From Forficula auricularia (Eukaryota > Arthropoda > Insecta > Dermaptera > Forficulidae): DNA of 64,000 nucleotides. Both the position numbers and the translations under genes were made by a program. Position 1 is the stretch's first letter. Each line of letters begins with the position of its first letter. This document shows, one piece after another, positions 10,985 to 23,188 of this stretch. The notes under the pieces were generated by a model. It did not search any database. It saw nothing but the letters and a program-made list of their open reading frames with translations, and had not been told where the DNA came from. The stretch lies in assembly GCA_024734495.1 (NCBI GenBank), contig JALMQS010000104.1, positions 1,364,001 through 1,428,000 of the forward strand, read 5' to 3'.

Positions 10985-11095
10985 TTCAAGTGTCATACTC
11001 AATCGAACTTCGGCGATTACGAGAGTATTATCTTCATTGTAATTTTCCTGTGGAGAGTATTCTACAAGGGTGGTTTCCCGTTGCCTGCAATTAAT
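10985..11095 (-). repeat. Dispersed repeat R2, copy
   Basis: Matches in reverse the segment at about 3260-3400: TCGGCGATTACGAGAG, ATTTTCCTGTGGAGA and AAGGGTGGTTTCCCGTTGCC. Non-coding. Confidence 0.55.
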
Positions 11096-11320
11096 ACTTA
11101 TAATTAATAATTTGTAATTTTAATAAAAATTTAACCTTAAATAATTTCAATCACAAAAATATATTGTGAATTATATGTATTTGTAAGTAATATTTGTATT
11201 CAAAAATGCTGGTATCCTCTATGATTAATTCATAAAAATAATTTTATTAATGTAAATGTAGAAATTGGAGACATTGAAGAACAGGGAAGATAAAAATACA
11301 TATATATAATTTTATTTTTT

Positions 11321-11362
11321 AAAGACTATAGTTTCGAAAGCTTGACCTTCATCCTCAGATAT
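11321..11362 (-). ncRNA. Hammerhead-like core, decayed Penelope-type copy
   Basis: Minus strand order CTGAGGA (11352-11358), T, GAAGG..CTTTC hairpin with one G-U pair, GAAA, CTATAG-TC. The core is complete but no outer stem I can be formed, so it is probably inactive. Confidence 0.45.
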
Positions 11363-11514
11363 TTCTTATGGGTTCAAATACCCAGACAATCAATGAGCCC
11401 TTAATCTGTAGCTTTACCAGCTTATTGGTAAATCTTGGGCTGAAAATACCCAATTAGATGCAGGTAAACTCGTTTTGTTATTACAGCGAGTTGGTTATAT
11501 CTAACAAATGAATC

Positions 11515-11605
11515 GTTTATTTGCATCAAGGAGAGGACAACCTCATTGATTTCTCTTATGAATCAACGACTCTATTACTCTCGGCAAAACAGAATATTTT
11601 CAATA
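11515..11605 (-). repeat. Penelope-type terminal fragment
   Basis: Reverse match to the block behind the Penelope-like element: GCATCAAGGAGAGGACAACC, TTGATTTCTCTTATGAATCA and ATTACTCTCGGCAAAAC. Together with the core at 11321-11362 it may be one decayed unit. Confidence 0.6.
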
Positions 11606-13140
11606 ATAATTTAAAATTAATAATTAGTCGAAGGGCCTGTTTATCAATTTTTGGGTTAATCCAAGGTTAGTTTAGTCTTAAGTTGGATTTACAGACATTT
11701 TTAAATAAAGTGAGTAAAAGAAAATTTTTGAGCAAATTCAATATTAAAGTAGGCTACAACCTAAAATAGTTTAAAGTGAACAGACTGTTTTTTAGCTTAG
11801 TTTCTCTGTATAAAATAAGTCAATGATCAGCTTGATTTTAAAATGTATTAGTCTTAAATTATTATTTACAGTGTTAAAAATTTCTTATATAATTTTACTA
11901 TAAAAAATGGGAAGTCCAGCCTCAAAACTTTTTAGTAATATTAGCAGTATTGTAATCTTTACAACATATTATATACTAATACCTACGTATTTAATAATAC
12001 AAGAAAAAAGTAAAGTTACAATTTATTTTTTATTTTATCAATGAGTTAATGTGATTTTACCAATAAAATATAGTATTTTTTTTACTAAACGTAATCTTGT
12101 AAATTTCCTATCTATTTATATTGTAAACATAGTAAATTTACAATTTTTTTTTAACTGTGTACCTATCACACAAATAAATTTACTTTTTCAATATCCAATA
12201 CTTTTGGTTGATCATATTACTAATGTTTTTAGAGATACCTAAAGGTTAACCAGAAAATTAATTTTATTTTGAAATTTTTTATGAATTGTATTAGAAACTT
12301 GCAGCCCCAAATTTAGTCTTTTAGAAAATCTCTTATTTTTTGGTGGGACTATAATATTACTATTATACTTGCTATTTTGCCTGGTTGATTTTGATTTTCT
12401 TATTATTATTAACTTGTTTTTACGTTCCTCTGAATTTAATGTCTCTTCTAGTGTAATTCAAACTTAGGATTAAATGGCATCCAGTCTTGGCAGAGTTCTA
12501 GGTAATTTCTAGTCTTTACGATGACAGTAAATTTGTAAAAACTTGGCATTATGATGATCAAATATCTGATAATTTTTATTATAAAATTAAAGATTAAGAT
12601 TTTATAAACTTTATTACGAATATATTAAGTTGTATATTATGTGCATTGCTTCTTTATACCGGTACCGAGTTGATCTTAGCCAGCAATTACTTTCAACTTT
12701 TAACTCCCATATCAGATTTAATCTTTTAGAAAATCTCTTATTTTTTGGTCTGACTATAAAGATATTATTACTTGCTATTTTGCCTGGTTGATTTTGATCT
12801 TCTTCTTCTTATTATCTTGTTTTTATGTTCCTCTGAATTAAGATCCTTTCTAGTAATTTTCATCAAATTTTGCCTAGGACCAAACACGTCTCCAGATTAT
12901 TGACTCGGTGATTCTAAATCACCATCCTTTAGTTTTTAGTAGTTTTTCTAAATCGTCATTCAAAGAACACAACAAAGTTTTGATTCAAATTTATCAAGAG
13001 AATATAGATTTTTTTACTTTTATCGTTTTGGATTTTCGGTGGATTAATTTGAAAATAGAAAATTCATAGGATGATTCGAAGAAGGAGATATTGTAAGTGA
13101 AAGTCGTGTTGGCATATATCAGTTTATTTTTATGCACTAT
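11606..13140. other. AT-rich stretch with a long direct repeat
   Basis: No gene recognised. 11640-11830 begins with GGGCCTGTTTATCAA and looks like the end of a DNA transposon, but no partner end was found. The paired segments 12308-12455 and 12716-12857 are described separately. Confidence 0.45.
12308..12857 (+). repeat. Direct repeat of about 145 bases, two copies
   Basis: 12308-12455 and 12716-12857 share TCTTTTAGAAAATCTCTTAT, TTGCTATTTTGCCTGGTTGA and TTCCTCTGAATT with scattered differences. The spacer of about 260 bases is unrelated. Function is unknown; this is an old tandem or segmental duplication. Confidence 0.7.
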
Positions 13141-13199
13141 GGTGCATTTACTAATCTTAGTAGTTCTTTATTCTGAAATTTCCTTACGATTTCGCTATA

Positions 13200-13490
13200 C
13201 TTTGTTGAGCGTTGCGTTCCTTTCAAGCATTTCCCAGTGTATCATGCTTTCCCAGTCCCACCAAACGCAGATCATGGTCTTTTTCGGGTGGAGATCTTGC
13301 TTGACTCTCTTGACTCTTTTTGAACTTCGCAAACCATTTCTGTGCTGCGCGCTCACCTATGACACCTTCTCCATACACGTTGCATATGTCACGAGCGGCT
13401 TCAGCTGCTTTTTGACCGCGATGAAAAGCGAAGAAAAGTAGGTGTCGAAAATGCTGATTTTTTCCACCTGGGTATTCCATTTCTAAGCGT
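13200..13490 (-). pseudogene. Mariner transposase relic
   Basis: On the minus strand, 13480 down to about 13311 encodes a mariner-type N-terminal helix-turn-helix (HFRHLLFFAFHRGQKAAEAA then ICNVYGEG and AAQKWFAKFK). After a junction the frame shifts. About 13275-13205 reads CVWWDWESMIHWEML, which in mariner transposases holds the second Asp of the D,D(34)D catalytic triad. The segment between, including the first catalytic Asp, and everything downstream are missing. This is therefore an internally deleted, inactive fragment of a DNA transposon that normally encodes about 345 residues. No terminal inverted repeats were found next to it. Confidence 0.8.
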
Positions 13491-13559
13491 GGAAAATAGG
13501 AAAAACTAAAAATATTCGAAAAAACAAATAACACAGTCCTGTAGAGCAGAAAAGGCACT

Positions 13560-14210
13560 GTCTAATGAATACAAACCCTTTGCTCAACAACAAACAAATC
13601 CTTTAAATAATCCTCATTGAAAAAAAACCGTACGAACTTATTCCCCAACCTAATATACCATATTAAAAATAAATCTTTCTTTTCTTTTAGGTCGAGTTTC
13701 ATTGTTCCTGGAGTACGCAACCTTTTCGACATCCAGTCGTCTAATATCCAGTAGCAGTAGTCCCTCTTTTCGGTATGTAACAAGTAAAATTCATTAATAT
13801 TTAATTATTTCAAAAGCCTATTGTTATTTAATTTAAATCTGTGTTATTTGAATCAATGAGTATATATTTTTGAACAAGAACAATCTTTATTCGATTTTTC
13901 TATCCTGAGTTATCTTGGCTATCAGAATTCAGAGAGGCAATCATATAAATTTATTCTTACAAATTATTTTTCTTTCGCTATTTTCAGACATTTTCTAAAT
14001 AAAAGTGTGCAAAAAATAATGGAAAAATTTGAGTAAATTTACTTCTAAGGTTATGAAGCTTGTGTAATAAAATTTTAATATAGTCGAAGTACAACAAATT
14101 CACTCTAGAATCTTCAATTTTAATAATAAATCTCTGAAACCTGGGGAAAAATAATTTTCAAACTTTATTTGTATCCCTGTGTGTCGGAATTCAGATATCC
14201 ATGAAACTTT
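13560..14210. other. Stretch without recognised genes
   Basis: AT-rich; a 73-codon minus frame at 13562-13783 has ordinary composition but no family I recognise and no neighbouring exon signals. Confidence 0.4.
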
Positions 14211-14212
14211 TA

Positions 14213-14408
14213 GGGCCAGTTGTATGTCCGTTTGTTAAAGTTGACAAAGGGTAAAGCCTTAGAATTCACCTTGTGCCCAACCGGATAGTCAATCAGATGA
14301 TACGCACTTTCATCTGATTGGCCATCCCGCCGGCCACAACGTGAATTCTAAGGTTTTACCCTTTGTCAACTTTAACAAAGACTTTACAAACCGACATACA
14401 ACTGGCCC
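14213..14408. mobile_element. Hairpin MITE, GGGCCAGTT ends
   Basis: Inverted arms begin GGGCCAGTTGTATGTC and end GACATACAACTGGCCC, with roughly 60-bp arms containing GTTGACAAAGGGTAAA and CTTAGAATTCAC. The flanks are TTA and TAA. The termini resemble those of the smaller hairpin at 23801-23891 (GGGCCGGTTGTATGTC). The 3-bp TTA-type target suggests PIF/Harbinger-like mobilisation; this is inference from ends and flanks only. Confidence 0.65.
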
Positions 14409-14539
14409 TAAGAACGGAAAGTCGAGGTATGTTTGTGCTAATAATGTTTATAAAACAAAAAGATTCGAAAATATATATAAACAGAAATTAGATATCTAAT
14501 GTTTGTAAGTAATAAGCTTAAATTAGGTAGTCAATTATT

Positions 14540-14830
14540 TGTATCAAATTGCACAGCGTGCGCAGGCCAAGTTCGAGCATTGGCTTGGCCGTACACGCTC
14601 TACGCTATTTACACGAACCATTTCGAGCCAATTTCGACCCCTGTGCAACTCAGAACCCAATTTAGAAACAGAGCTGAAATTATACACATCTAATTATGTA
14701 ATCTATTTTGAAGAGAGTACCAAATTTCAAAAATACAGCTTAAATGGATTCTGAGATATGGACCTGAGAAAATAGTTAATTTTGGCACTCACTCACTCAC
14801 TCACTCACTGACAGGTCATCAAAACCTTTA
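14540..14830 (-). repeat. Dispersed repeat R3, copy 2
   Basis: Reverse match to the window start (block CGAACCATTTCGAGCC, then a (CTCA)n run at 14787-14811) and to 33536-33660 (AGAGAGTACCAAATTTCAA, GATATGGACCTGAGAAAA). The overlapping plus-strand frames at 14499-14754 are repeat-derived. Confidence 0.65.
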
Positions 14831-14889
14831 GGGTACTTCCAATCATTCCAGCATCATGAAATTTCGCCTGCTAGTATAGTTTGGGACAC

Positions 14890-15110
14890 AAACAAAGGAA
14901 AAATTCCAAAAATCCAAACTTTCTATCTTTCAACCCCTTCAAAATGGGAGGAGGGTCAAAAATGAAAATTCTAGCCCGTTGGACCAAACTCATCCAAATT
15001 TTGTATAAATATTCTGTGGGCCCCCTGAAGCCTGGAAATTGAAAAACTAACCACCCGAAATGGGGGGGGGGGGTTAAAAATGAAAATTCTAGCACTTTGG
15101 ACCAACGGGC
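14890..15110 (-). repeat. Minisatellite-like R5 units, inverted
   Basis: Two units in reverse orientation relative to 9640-9900: AAAATGAAAATTCTAGC, TTGGACCAA, a G run at 15062-15074 and AAAACTAACCACCCGAAATG. The minus-strand frame at 14871-15128 is low-complexity and repeat-derived. Confidence 0.6.
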
Positions 15111-15139
15111 TTCCTCATAGCTTACCAAAGGCAGAGAAA

Positions 15140-15352
15140 TCTAAACAAAAACCTTCTGTGAAAAAACTGGCCAAGTTCGAAAAAGTAATGAAATCTAGTG
15201 TGCAGCCAAGTTATATTCGCCAAGAATAATTAAGTTGAGAAAATAGTAGATCTCTCAACCTAATTATTCTTGGCGAATTTAACTTGGCTGCACACTAGAT
15301 TTCACTACTTTTTCGAACTTTGCCAATTTTTTCACAGAAGGTTTTGGTTTAG
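15140..15352. repeat. Perfect-arm hairpin repeat
   Basis: Arms of about 95 bp: CAAAAACCTTCTGTGAAAAA and TAGTGTGCAGCCAAGTTATA on the left, their complements on the right, around a loop near 15240-15255. No clear target duplication. A MITE-like foldback without coding capacity. Confidence 0.75.
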
Positions 15353-16529
15353 ATAAATAACTACTACTACTATGCCAAGTTTCAGCTTTTCAACTCATAC
15401 CTACCTCTGACAAATGACAAACCCCCTGTCAGCAGTAAGGGTTCTGAATCTTGAATATGTTTTCACTTTCTATACTAACAATTTCTTTATTTCAAATATG
15501 TTTAGTGGTTTTATTTCCCCCTAGTTCAATTATCTAATCAAATTTTTATTAAAGAAAAAGCTTCAACTTCATTTTTTTAAATCCCTAAATGCAGAGTAGA
15601 GATATTATGTATGTATGAAATTTGTTTACGTCAACCCCTACCGGTTAGCTAATGTAATTTTTATTTATGCCCCTTATTTTTCCTCTTCTTTAAGCTCTAC
15701 TTAATTTCCAATTCCTCCTCCTTTGGTGGTTGCTCTGCAACCCACAGATGACTTTTTAATAAGGACACCGCCATCCGTGTTTTTTCGTTGATGACATCTG
15801 CATACGAATGCCTCCTTTTTTGATTAGATATGTTCGCGTTTTGATGCCTCTATCGCGTTTTATAGACTCAAAAGAAGAAGCCACCCCGGATAAGAAATAT
15901 TTATTTATGAGCTTAACCCCAGGGTCTTATCCTCTTCACCTACCTACCCTCTTTTATTAATCCCTCTCTTCCCTTGTGTTCAACCCCCTTTTCAACCTCA
16001 CCTACGTTCTATAACTTCAAGATTTTACGAAAATGCTATTCATTGATGAGATTCGATTAAAACTCAACCAAAAATTAATTCTACTATATACAAAGTCTCT
16101 GAGAGAAGGTTCCGGGGTGCTGTAACACTCAACCCCGCCCTTTGAAGACAGGGGTTTCCCGAATTTAAAACTATATATTCAAATTATTCGGTACATAGAG
16201 AAGGCTAAAAGGTATTGAAAATGTCTAGATTTTTGTGCTTACTTTCGTATAGAGAAATGTCTGAAACCTAGAATAAATTTTATTCAATCATGATATTTTG
16301 GTAGGTATGTGTGACTATGTATCTTGATTCAGTTACCTACTATAACTCAAAATCGGAAAGATACCTTCAGATGCCAAAATGTTTGTTATAAAAAAACTTT
16401 ATTATTTTGATCTTTCGTCAAGCTGCGTCACATTTTTTAGAACCTATACAAATATAAAGTCACAAAAGCTAGACCACCCCTATAATAAAATTAAAAAAAC
16501 AACTTTATTTAGGAACAAATCAAAAGATT
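15353..16529. other. Gene-free stretch with a less AT-rich block
   Basis: 15700-16010 is distinctly richer in C and G, non-repetitive within the window and without an open frame. It might be a conserved regulatory sequence, but this cannot be shown here. The rest is plain AT-rich sequence. Confidence 0.35.
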
Positions 16530-16905
16530 TTAATAGAATAATTTTATATTGGATATCAGAGGGCCTCGTCCCCTTAGGAGTCGAACCCGAGTACTTACAC
16601 GATTGCCGGGCACGTTAGTACTACCCTCCAGACAAAAACACACTCTGACATGCAAAATATTACGAGAAGCCAGCATTTTTACTCCATTCAACTCGAACGG
16701 AAAAAGCAAAATTTCGGATAAACTGAAAACAAGTTTTCAGACAACTACCATTCATTAAAACCCAAAGGTTAGAGTATCTTTTTTTTTGTGTTTTTGTCTC
16801 GAGGGTAGAACTAACGTGTCCGGCAGGCGTGTTAGTACTCGGGTTCGACTCCTGAGGGAACGAGGCCCTCTGAAATGCAATATAAAATTATTCTATTAAA
16901 ATCTT
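16530..16905. repeat. Foldback with tRNA-like B box
   Basis: Arms at about 16530-16645 and 16785-16905: TAGAATAATTTTATATTG and GAGGGCCTCGTCCC on the left, their complements on the right. Both arms contain a GGTTCGACTCC-type sequence (plus strand at about 16840), which matches the RNA polymerase III B-box consensus. No convincing A box or cloverleaf was found. It may be a pair of inverted tRNA-derived SINE fragments. Confidence 0.5.
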
Positions 16906-17248
16906 GGATTTGGACCTTAAATATAAATTCTTTTCTTGATATGTTTGTTTGCACCGTGAGTTGTATTTTTGAAAAAATTCCATCTTATTTTCAAAAAAAG
17001 ATACTACAACCTTAGGATTAATTATTTTAAAATAAAATTGATGAACTGTGGACTTAGACCCCCCTACTCCCCCCTTGTCATATATCATCACGTAAAAAAA
17101 TACCACTCACTTCCCCCTGTTTGGGAACATATTTCATAAATGGCCTCTTAGTTGGTTAAAATTCTCTAAATCTAAAATTTTTAAATTATTGAATTTATGG
17201 TCTAGCCAGGCTTTTTGTAGATAACTAAAAAAAAAATTATATATTATT
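16906..17248. other. Short stretch without recognised genes
   Basis: AT-rich, with C-run GACCCCCCTACTCCCCCC near 17058. No coding or repeat partner recognised. Confidence 0.4.
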
Positions 17249-17740
17249 ACTAGATGACGCCCGACCCTCGGCCCGTCGTCACCTAGCCCCTGACGGGTAG
17301 CGTCTCGTTTTATGGTTAAAATTTATATAGATAATTTAAATATATTTAAAAAATAATAATAGTTTTGAAAATAAATTGAAAATGCAAATAATTATAGAAT
17401 AGGTATTAAAACACTAAATGAATTATATATTAGTTGTCAAAATTGTTAGATTAACCAAAAATAATATTGACAATTGAAAGATTTCCAAAAAGCTATTATC
17501 GGCCATCTTGTTTGTTGGCTTTTACCCCCCCCCCCCCCAGAGAGGCGCTGGCGTTGTTTCCTCGAAAAAAATATTTTTTACATGCCACAGTCTATAAAAA
17601 CAATATATATAAAAACACTCGTGTATTTGAATGGGATGTTGTGTGAAAATTTCTAAGAAATCAGTGAAGAACTTTCGGAGATCCTTCAACGTATCACTTA
17701 AGCGTAACAGTACATTTTTATTTATATAGATTATTATTTT
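17249..17740 (+). mobile_element. Short dispersed element with TAGATGACGCCCG end
   Basis: Begins TTACTAGATGACGCCCG and ends ACAGTACATTTTTATTTATATAGATT. This pair of ends resembles a short dispersed repeat common in arthropod genomes whose superfamily I cannot assign with certainty. Inside are a C run (17525-17538) and a low-complexity 60-codon frame. No transposase. Confidence 0.4.
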
Positions 17741-18810
17741 TTTTTTTATAGAACTTAATTCGAAATTTTTCTAGGATTTTCTAAATATCTCAAAATAAAG
17801 GTAAAAGATTTTGATTAAAAAAAAAATTAAGGAAATAGAAGCTATAAAGTCTAAACAAAACTTATGTTAAAAACAGTAAAAATAATTTGGAGATATTAAC
17901 TACTTCTGTTATTAGCAATATCTAATTAATATTGAAATTATATACAGTCTTCGAAAATCTTAACCACCCTCCTAAATCAAGTGTTAAATAATTTATTTAT
18001 TGCTTAATAAAATTGATATATTATTGCCAGATTGATTTATTCTTCCTAATGCAACAATGTATTTTATTTTTGTCTTAAGAAGGGAAAGATGTACTTTAGA
18101 TTTGGTTGGAAATTGTTGCGTTCTTCGAAATTTGAAAAGAGAAAGAGCGATTCAAAAGCTCATTTCTGGTTGAGGAAGAGATAAGGTTGTCTTCTCGCGG
18201 GGCGATTTATGAAGGAAGGTGACGAGGGCCTTATCGCCAGGTGTTTTGAAGGTGCGTGGGCGGTGGAGGGGAGAAGGATGGTCCACGACCTTCTTATCAG
18301 ACGTTTCGATCTCACCCAAAAATGACGGAGGCTGACGGTAGAGACATCCAGAAATACTCACTGTGTCTCTAATAGAGATATTTCTCGAGAAGATGGGAAA
18401 GGACGCACCCGACCTGTCACTCACACAGAGATTGTAAATCAAATTCCATCGCTTGACTTGCGAACTTTGAATGAGTCGTTTCGGACATTAGGCGCTAATT
18501 ACTTTATGATTAATTTGTGCCGGGAATGATGGGAAACTTAGTCTCTAATTCATGGATAAAGTTGAGGAGGAATGAATTATCACTTAACCTAAATAAAGGG
18601 AATTCTAAACTTTAGAATGTTTTAGGGTAAACTGGAAAAATAAAAAATTAGGCGTCTCGATTATCTATCCTTAGTCTTCTTATAGAGATATAGAGGACCT
18701 GACAACGTTTTCAAACTAATAGATCCATAAAAAGAAACATATTTTACTCCAATCTCCAACGGATTCAAAATATATTAATTTATAAAAAGAACTGTGTATC
18801 AAATATACCT
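17741..18810. other. Gene-free stretch with a balanced-composition block
   Basis: 18100-18560 is less AT-rich. Its minus strand has a 96-codon frame (18152-18442) with ordinary amino-acid composition but no recognisable domain, no acceptor/donor pair and no repeat partner. It could be an exon fragment, a retroelement fragment or regulatory DNA. I make no gene call. Confidence 0.35.
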
Positions 18811-18814
18811 ACAT

Positions 18815-19640
18815 TAAGCCTAGTTTACACCGACTTAATAATTGCCATTACTACTATTCCATTTACTAAGCACTTAGCAGACTAATTGGTTAATAGTGGT
18901 TCACACGTTTCTACTACTAACCAATGTAATTAGTGTATTTTATTAAGGGAGATTGGTGTGAGTTCTTTTTTGAAAAATTCTCTTTACTTTATTTAATTAG
19001 TGTATAGTAGTTAATCATTATTTGAACATTATTTTAACATCGTTAATAGAAGAGCTTGAAAAGAAATTGAAAAATGAAAAACGCGTGTGGACAAGGAATT
19101 TGTATGCTTTTTTCTCCTGTCCACTTTTCGGCCATTTCAATAAATCTTCAAACAATTTTTTATTTACTTGTCACAAATTTACAATTAATTTAGAATTAAT
19201 TTTAAAAAGTTTATTTCACAAATCCATAAGGCCCTCTTCACTAGGCAATTCCCTGGAGTTGTAAAGGAAACTCACCGAGTATCGTCAATTTGAGTTGTCT
19301 GTACAAAGTTCAAGTGAATAATGAATTTTAAATTATGATTGGTTGTTTGATTAAATTTGATTCCCTTTACAAATAATAAAAAGAAAATATAAATATGTAT
19401 TAATGATCATATTAACTAGTATTCTATATCGATTTTTTTAAAATTCGACAACGAAGAATAGTTTTAAAATCTGAAATTACCATTTAACTAAAGGCTAGTT
19501 TACACGAACTTAGTACTAAGAATTAGTACTAACCACTCGCAGTAATTCTGTGCCGTGTGAAAACACAATATAAGTGGTTAGTATTAGTAGAGTGGCAAGT
19601 GCGAGTGAATAGAAATGGTTTCTATTTACTAATGGCAAGT
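18815..19640. repeat. Two diverged transposon ends with GGCTAGTTTACAC
   Basis: GCCTAGTTTACACCGACTTA at about 18820 and GGCTAGTTTACACGAACTTA at about 19492 each start a segment of about 150-200 bases rich in TTAGTA / TACTAA motifs. They look like ends of related DNA transposons. The 80-codon frame between them (19022-19264) is unremarkable. Confidence 0.4.
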
Positions 19641-21342
19641 AGCTTAACCTACCTATATATTTTTCACTATTTTTAAATTTTAATAATATACAATTTAGGA
19701 ATTCAAATATTTAATGAATTTGATACATAATTATCAAAAGCCAAATTTGATTTTAAGTTGATTCCTCCATGTCCTCGGCAATAATTACTGTTGACAGTTG
19801 AATCTTTGAAATATTTACAGATTCAATCGAGGAACTATTTAAGATTTTAAGCTGATTCCTCCTTAAAGACATTCATCAATATTTGTTAGTGATAGTCGAA
19901 TCTTCAAAAGCGTGATGCAGAATATTCTTTTGTTTTTAATTCTAAAAATATTTCCCTCAGCAATGCTAAATCGTGGTATTCACTGCAGTGGTTATTATTG
20001 AAAGTCAAATCTTCAAAAATTCGATGTATAATTGTTAATTCTTCAGTATCATGTTACAGAATTAATGGCTGATTTAGATTTTGAGTTGATTCCTCCATTA
20101 AAGGTCGAAATAGAAAAGCAGAATGTTTATTTCTTAAATTAGGATCATACAATCTTTTATATATTTAAGTTGATTACTTCATTCGTCCAGAGAGGGACTG
20201 GAAATATGGAATTGGAATAATTATCGGAAAAGAGGTTTTTTTATTTAATTAGTTTTTTCCTCTTATTAAAAACAAGGACTAAAAAGGTGATCAAGGACAG
20301 TCGATGGTGGAGAAGTAATCTCCGAAGTCGAAACTCAAATACAATGTAGGTATACATTAATTCATGTAAAATAATTGGTTTAATAAAAAAAAAATCGTCC
20401 AGAGAAATAGTTAGCACGAATTGCCAAATTATCAACAAAGAAAATAAGAATGTTTATTTCATTAATTATTCCAAAGAACAGCTGTTTTCAAGTGAACGAG
20501 TAGTGCTACATGAGATACCTATATTATCTAGATATCTGTGGTAGTACTTAAGTTTTTAATTTGGTTTTCGTAGTACGACGCATATATTTAATTAAGCATG
20601 TTAGGAGCCGCTGCCATGAAGCTTGGCTATGATAAATTTTGGGTAGTATAATATACCAAAAATAAATTAAATAGATCTTTGAAAACTACAAATTTTGATT
20701 ATAAGAAAAAAAAACATCCTAAATTAAAAATTTACACATTAAAAAATTAATTATTAGTAAAAATAATTTTTTATACCTACTGGTTTTCTTTGAAGAATTT
20801 AATATACTGATCTTTATAATATCTACTATGAAATGATCTTCAGTTTTTTTCTATAGTTTTTTACTCATTCAGGTAAATGGAGCTAACCATTCGAAACAAA
20901 AAAAGGTCGAAATGATCTATATTATCTCATTTAAAATTTTTTTTTTTTTTTTTTTTCAAATTATGATACCTACTTGAAAATTAAAAAAATAAAATAAAAT
21001 TATATATATTTTAACTTCATTAATCATCAAACATATTATTATTCTGACACGCCTCTTATATATTTTTATATAACTATAAATGAAATTTTGATAGATAATA
21101 TAACGAGTTTTAGTATTTTTTTGACAAATCTGAGATGGATGGTAAAAATAAAGTGAATCCATTTATGGTATTCGTCAAGGAGAGATTCAGTCGTTATCAT
21201 TTAATTATTCCCCGAACGAGAGAACATTAAATAAAATTAAAATTTCCAGCCTATTATTAAAATTAAAATTTTAATAACTTGTTCATCACTAAATTGTTTA
21301 TTTTTTTTTTAACTTTCGAGTGATTAAAGAAGCGAAAATTCT
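19641..21342. repeat. Degenerate tandem repeat followed by AT-rich DNA
   Basis: Between 19750 and 20170 the pair TTAAG(T/C)TGATTCCTCC and GTCGAATCTTCAAAA-like sequence recurs three to four times at roughly 100-bp spacing, with heavy divergence. 20180-21342 is AT-rich with poly-T (20938-20957) and no recognised gene. Confidence 0.45.
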
Positions 21343-21808
21343 TCTTAGGCTACCAACATAATGAATCAGAAAACAAAGGAGAGCGCAAAGTGTCGAAAAC
21401 AAACTTGCAGGGATTTTAAGCTCAGCTAATTTTAAACACACACTCCAAATCGCACAAAAATTACTATTTTAATTTCAGGATTATTAATAAATAATCTATC
21501 CTTATTCGGATAAATAAAATAAAATTAAGAAAATTAAATAAATAAATAGCTCCATAACAATTAGTCGATTATTCGTCTTGTCACTTATTAGTTTTCATTA
21601 ACTACTCTCATTTAAAGTTAATTTAAAAAAATTCTCGGGGGGAGAGGAGAGGGTATTTAAAAATCCTGAAATTAAATTAGTAATTTTTGTTTGATTTGGA
21701 GTGTGATGTGTTTTAAATTAGCTGAGCATGAAATTCCTGCAAGTTTGTTTTCGACACTTTGCTCTCTTCTTTGTTTTCTGATCCATTATGTTGGTAACCT
21801 AAGAAGAA
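21343..21808. repeat. Foldback repeat
   Basis: Arms of about 140 bp: CTTCTTAGGCTACCAACATA and TCGAAAACAAACTTGCAGG on the left, complements TGTTGGTAACCTAAGAAG and CTGCAAGTTTGTTTTCGA on the right. The arms differ at a few sites. No coding sequence. Confidence 0.75.
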
Positions 21809-23186
21809 GATTAATAAAATCTGTATAGCTGTAAAAGCTTGTATTTTTGTGATTAAATTTATTGAAATATTAAATTTTGTTTAATCATTCATAATTAATT
21901 TTAACAAACTAGTTATATTGTATTATTTGTTATTTATGTTAAATAACCAGTTATAATTAATTATGTGTGATTTAAAGGGAATTTCAACCTTCAAGGGGGT
22001 AGTTTATTGAAGAATTAAATTTAAGACCCAATTTTCCACGATATTAATTAATTAATTTAAAATTTATTCATTAATGATCCTATAATATCGCAGTACTAGC
22101 TTAAAGTTCTATAATAAAATAAGTAAATTGCGAAATTTATTGACAATTGTTTAAGAGAGCTGAAAGCATGGACTTCCAATAAAAACAATTTCTTCAATCC
22201 AGTATTTGGACAGTTTATATTATGATGAGGATTGTAAAGTGATTGTAAGATTATAATTTCTTTATCTATCAATTCATAATGCAGGAGACGTGTAGGTAGT
22301 GTACAAATGTACATGTGCTTCTGGTAATGAGTTTGAATTTGCGGCTGTTCCATCCATACTCTAATCCTCTAATTTATTTTCCCCTTAATTCCCTACTCAG
22401 TATCTGGATTAACTGGACTTCTGAAATAGTCTTTGAATTAGCTCTCGATCTATATACGATTTGAGACCCCATGAAGTGTGTGAGATGCCCGGAACTCTAA
22501 GATACATAATCCCATCTTAGAAACGAGCTTGACACGCTCGGGGCTAGTTCTGTCATCTGTTTTTTCAAATCTCTTTCTAAATAAATTTTCTTCGTATACT
22601 ATTTCCTACTCTATACCATGACACATTCGCACTGACCAACATTGCAGGTTAATGGCTAGAAACCTCAGCTAATAAATGGTCATATTTTTATTGAACGCAG
22701 TCTAAGGATGATGAGAGGCTTTTTTTATCTCAGTAAAAATAATTATTGTAATAAATTCATATCATATTTAATGCAATGCACTAAACAATATTGAGATTGA
22801 AAATTATAGCTAAAATTGCTAAGCAAAAATCATGTTAAGCAGTGATCGCAGATGAGTGAAATCTAGCACCGTTTCTTATCCTATAAATAAAAACAAATTA
22901 GTTTTTATAATTTTTTGAAACGAGATTTTTCACAATTTCATTATCTCATAGAAGTTCGTTCGCCACATAATTAATTTTAAATTAAGAAGAAATTTAAAGG
23001 CCAAAATCAAAAAAATTAATAGATATATTTGTTTTACATGCCAGAATTATCTCAAAATAAGTCGAACACAAACAATTGACAATTCAGGCTGTTGGCTTAA
23101 CCCTAGAGACGATGAGGGATGCTGGATATCTAAAAATCTTACACTGACAGTGCCTGGCATCTGATTGGCCATCCCAGTCCATCCAT
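21809..23186. other. Stretch without recognised genes
   Basis: AT-rich. 22096-22353 has an 85-codon minus frame without a recognised family. 22440-22580 is somewhat GC-richer and unannotated. A block at 22795-22880 (AATTATAGCTAAAA, AATCATGTTAAGCAGTGA, GCAGATGAGTGAAA) recurs with divergence at 24310-24370 and 24450-24540. Confidence 0.4.
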
Positions 23187-23188
23187 TT

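Noticed and set aside
13097..13441. 114-codon plus-strand frame
   Set aside because: It is the antisense of the mariner relic on the minus strand.
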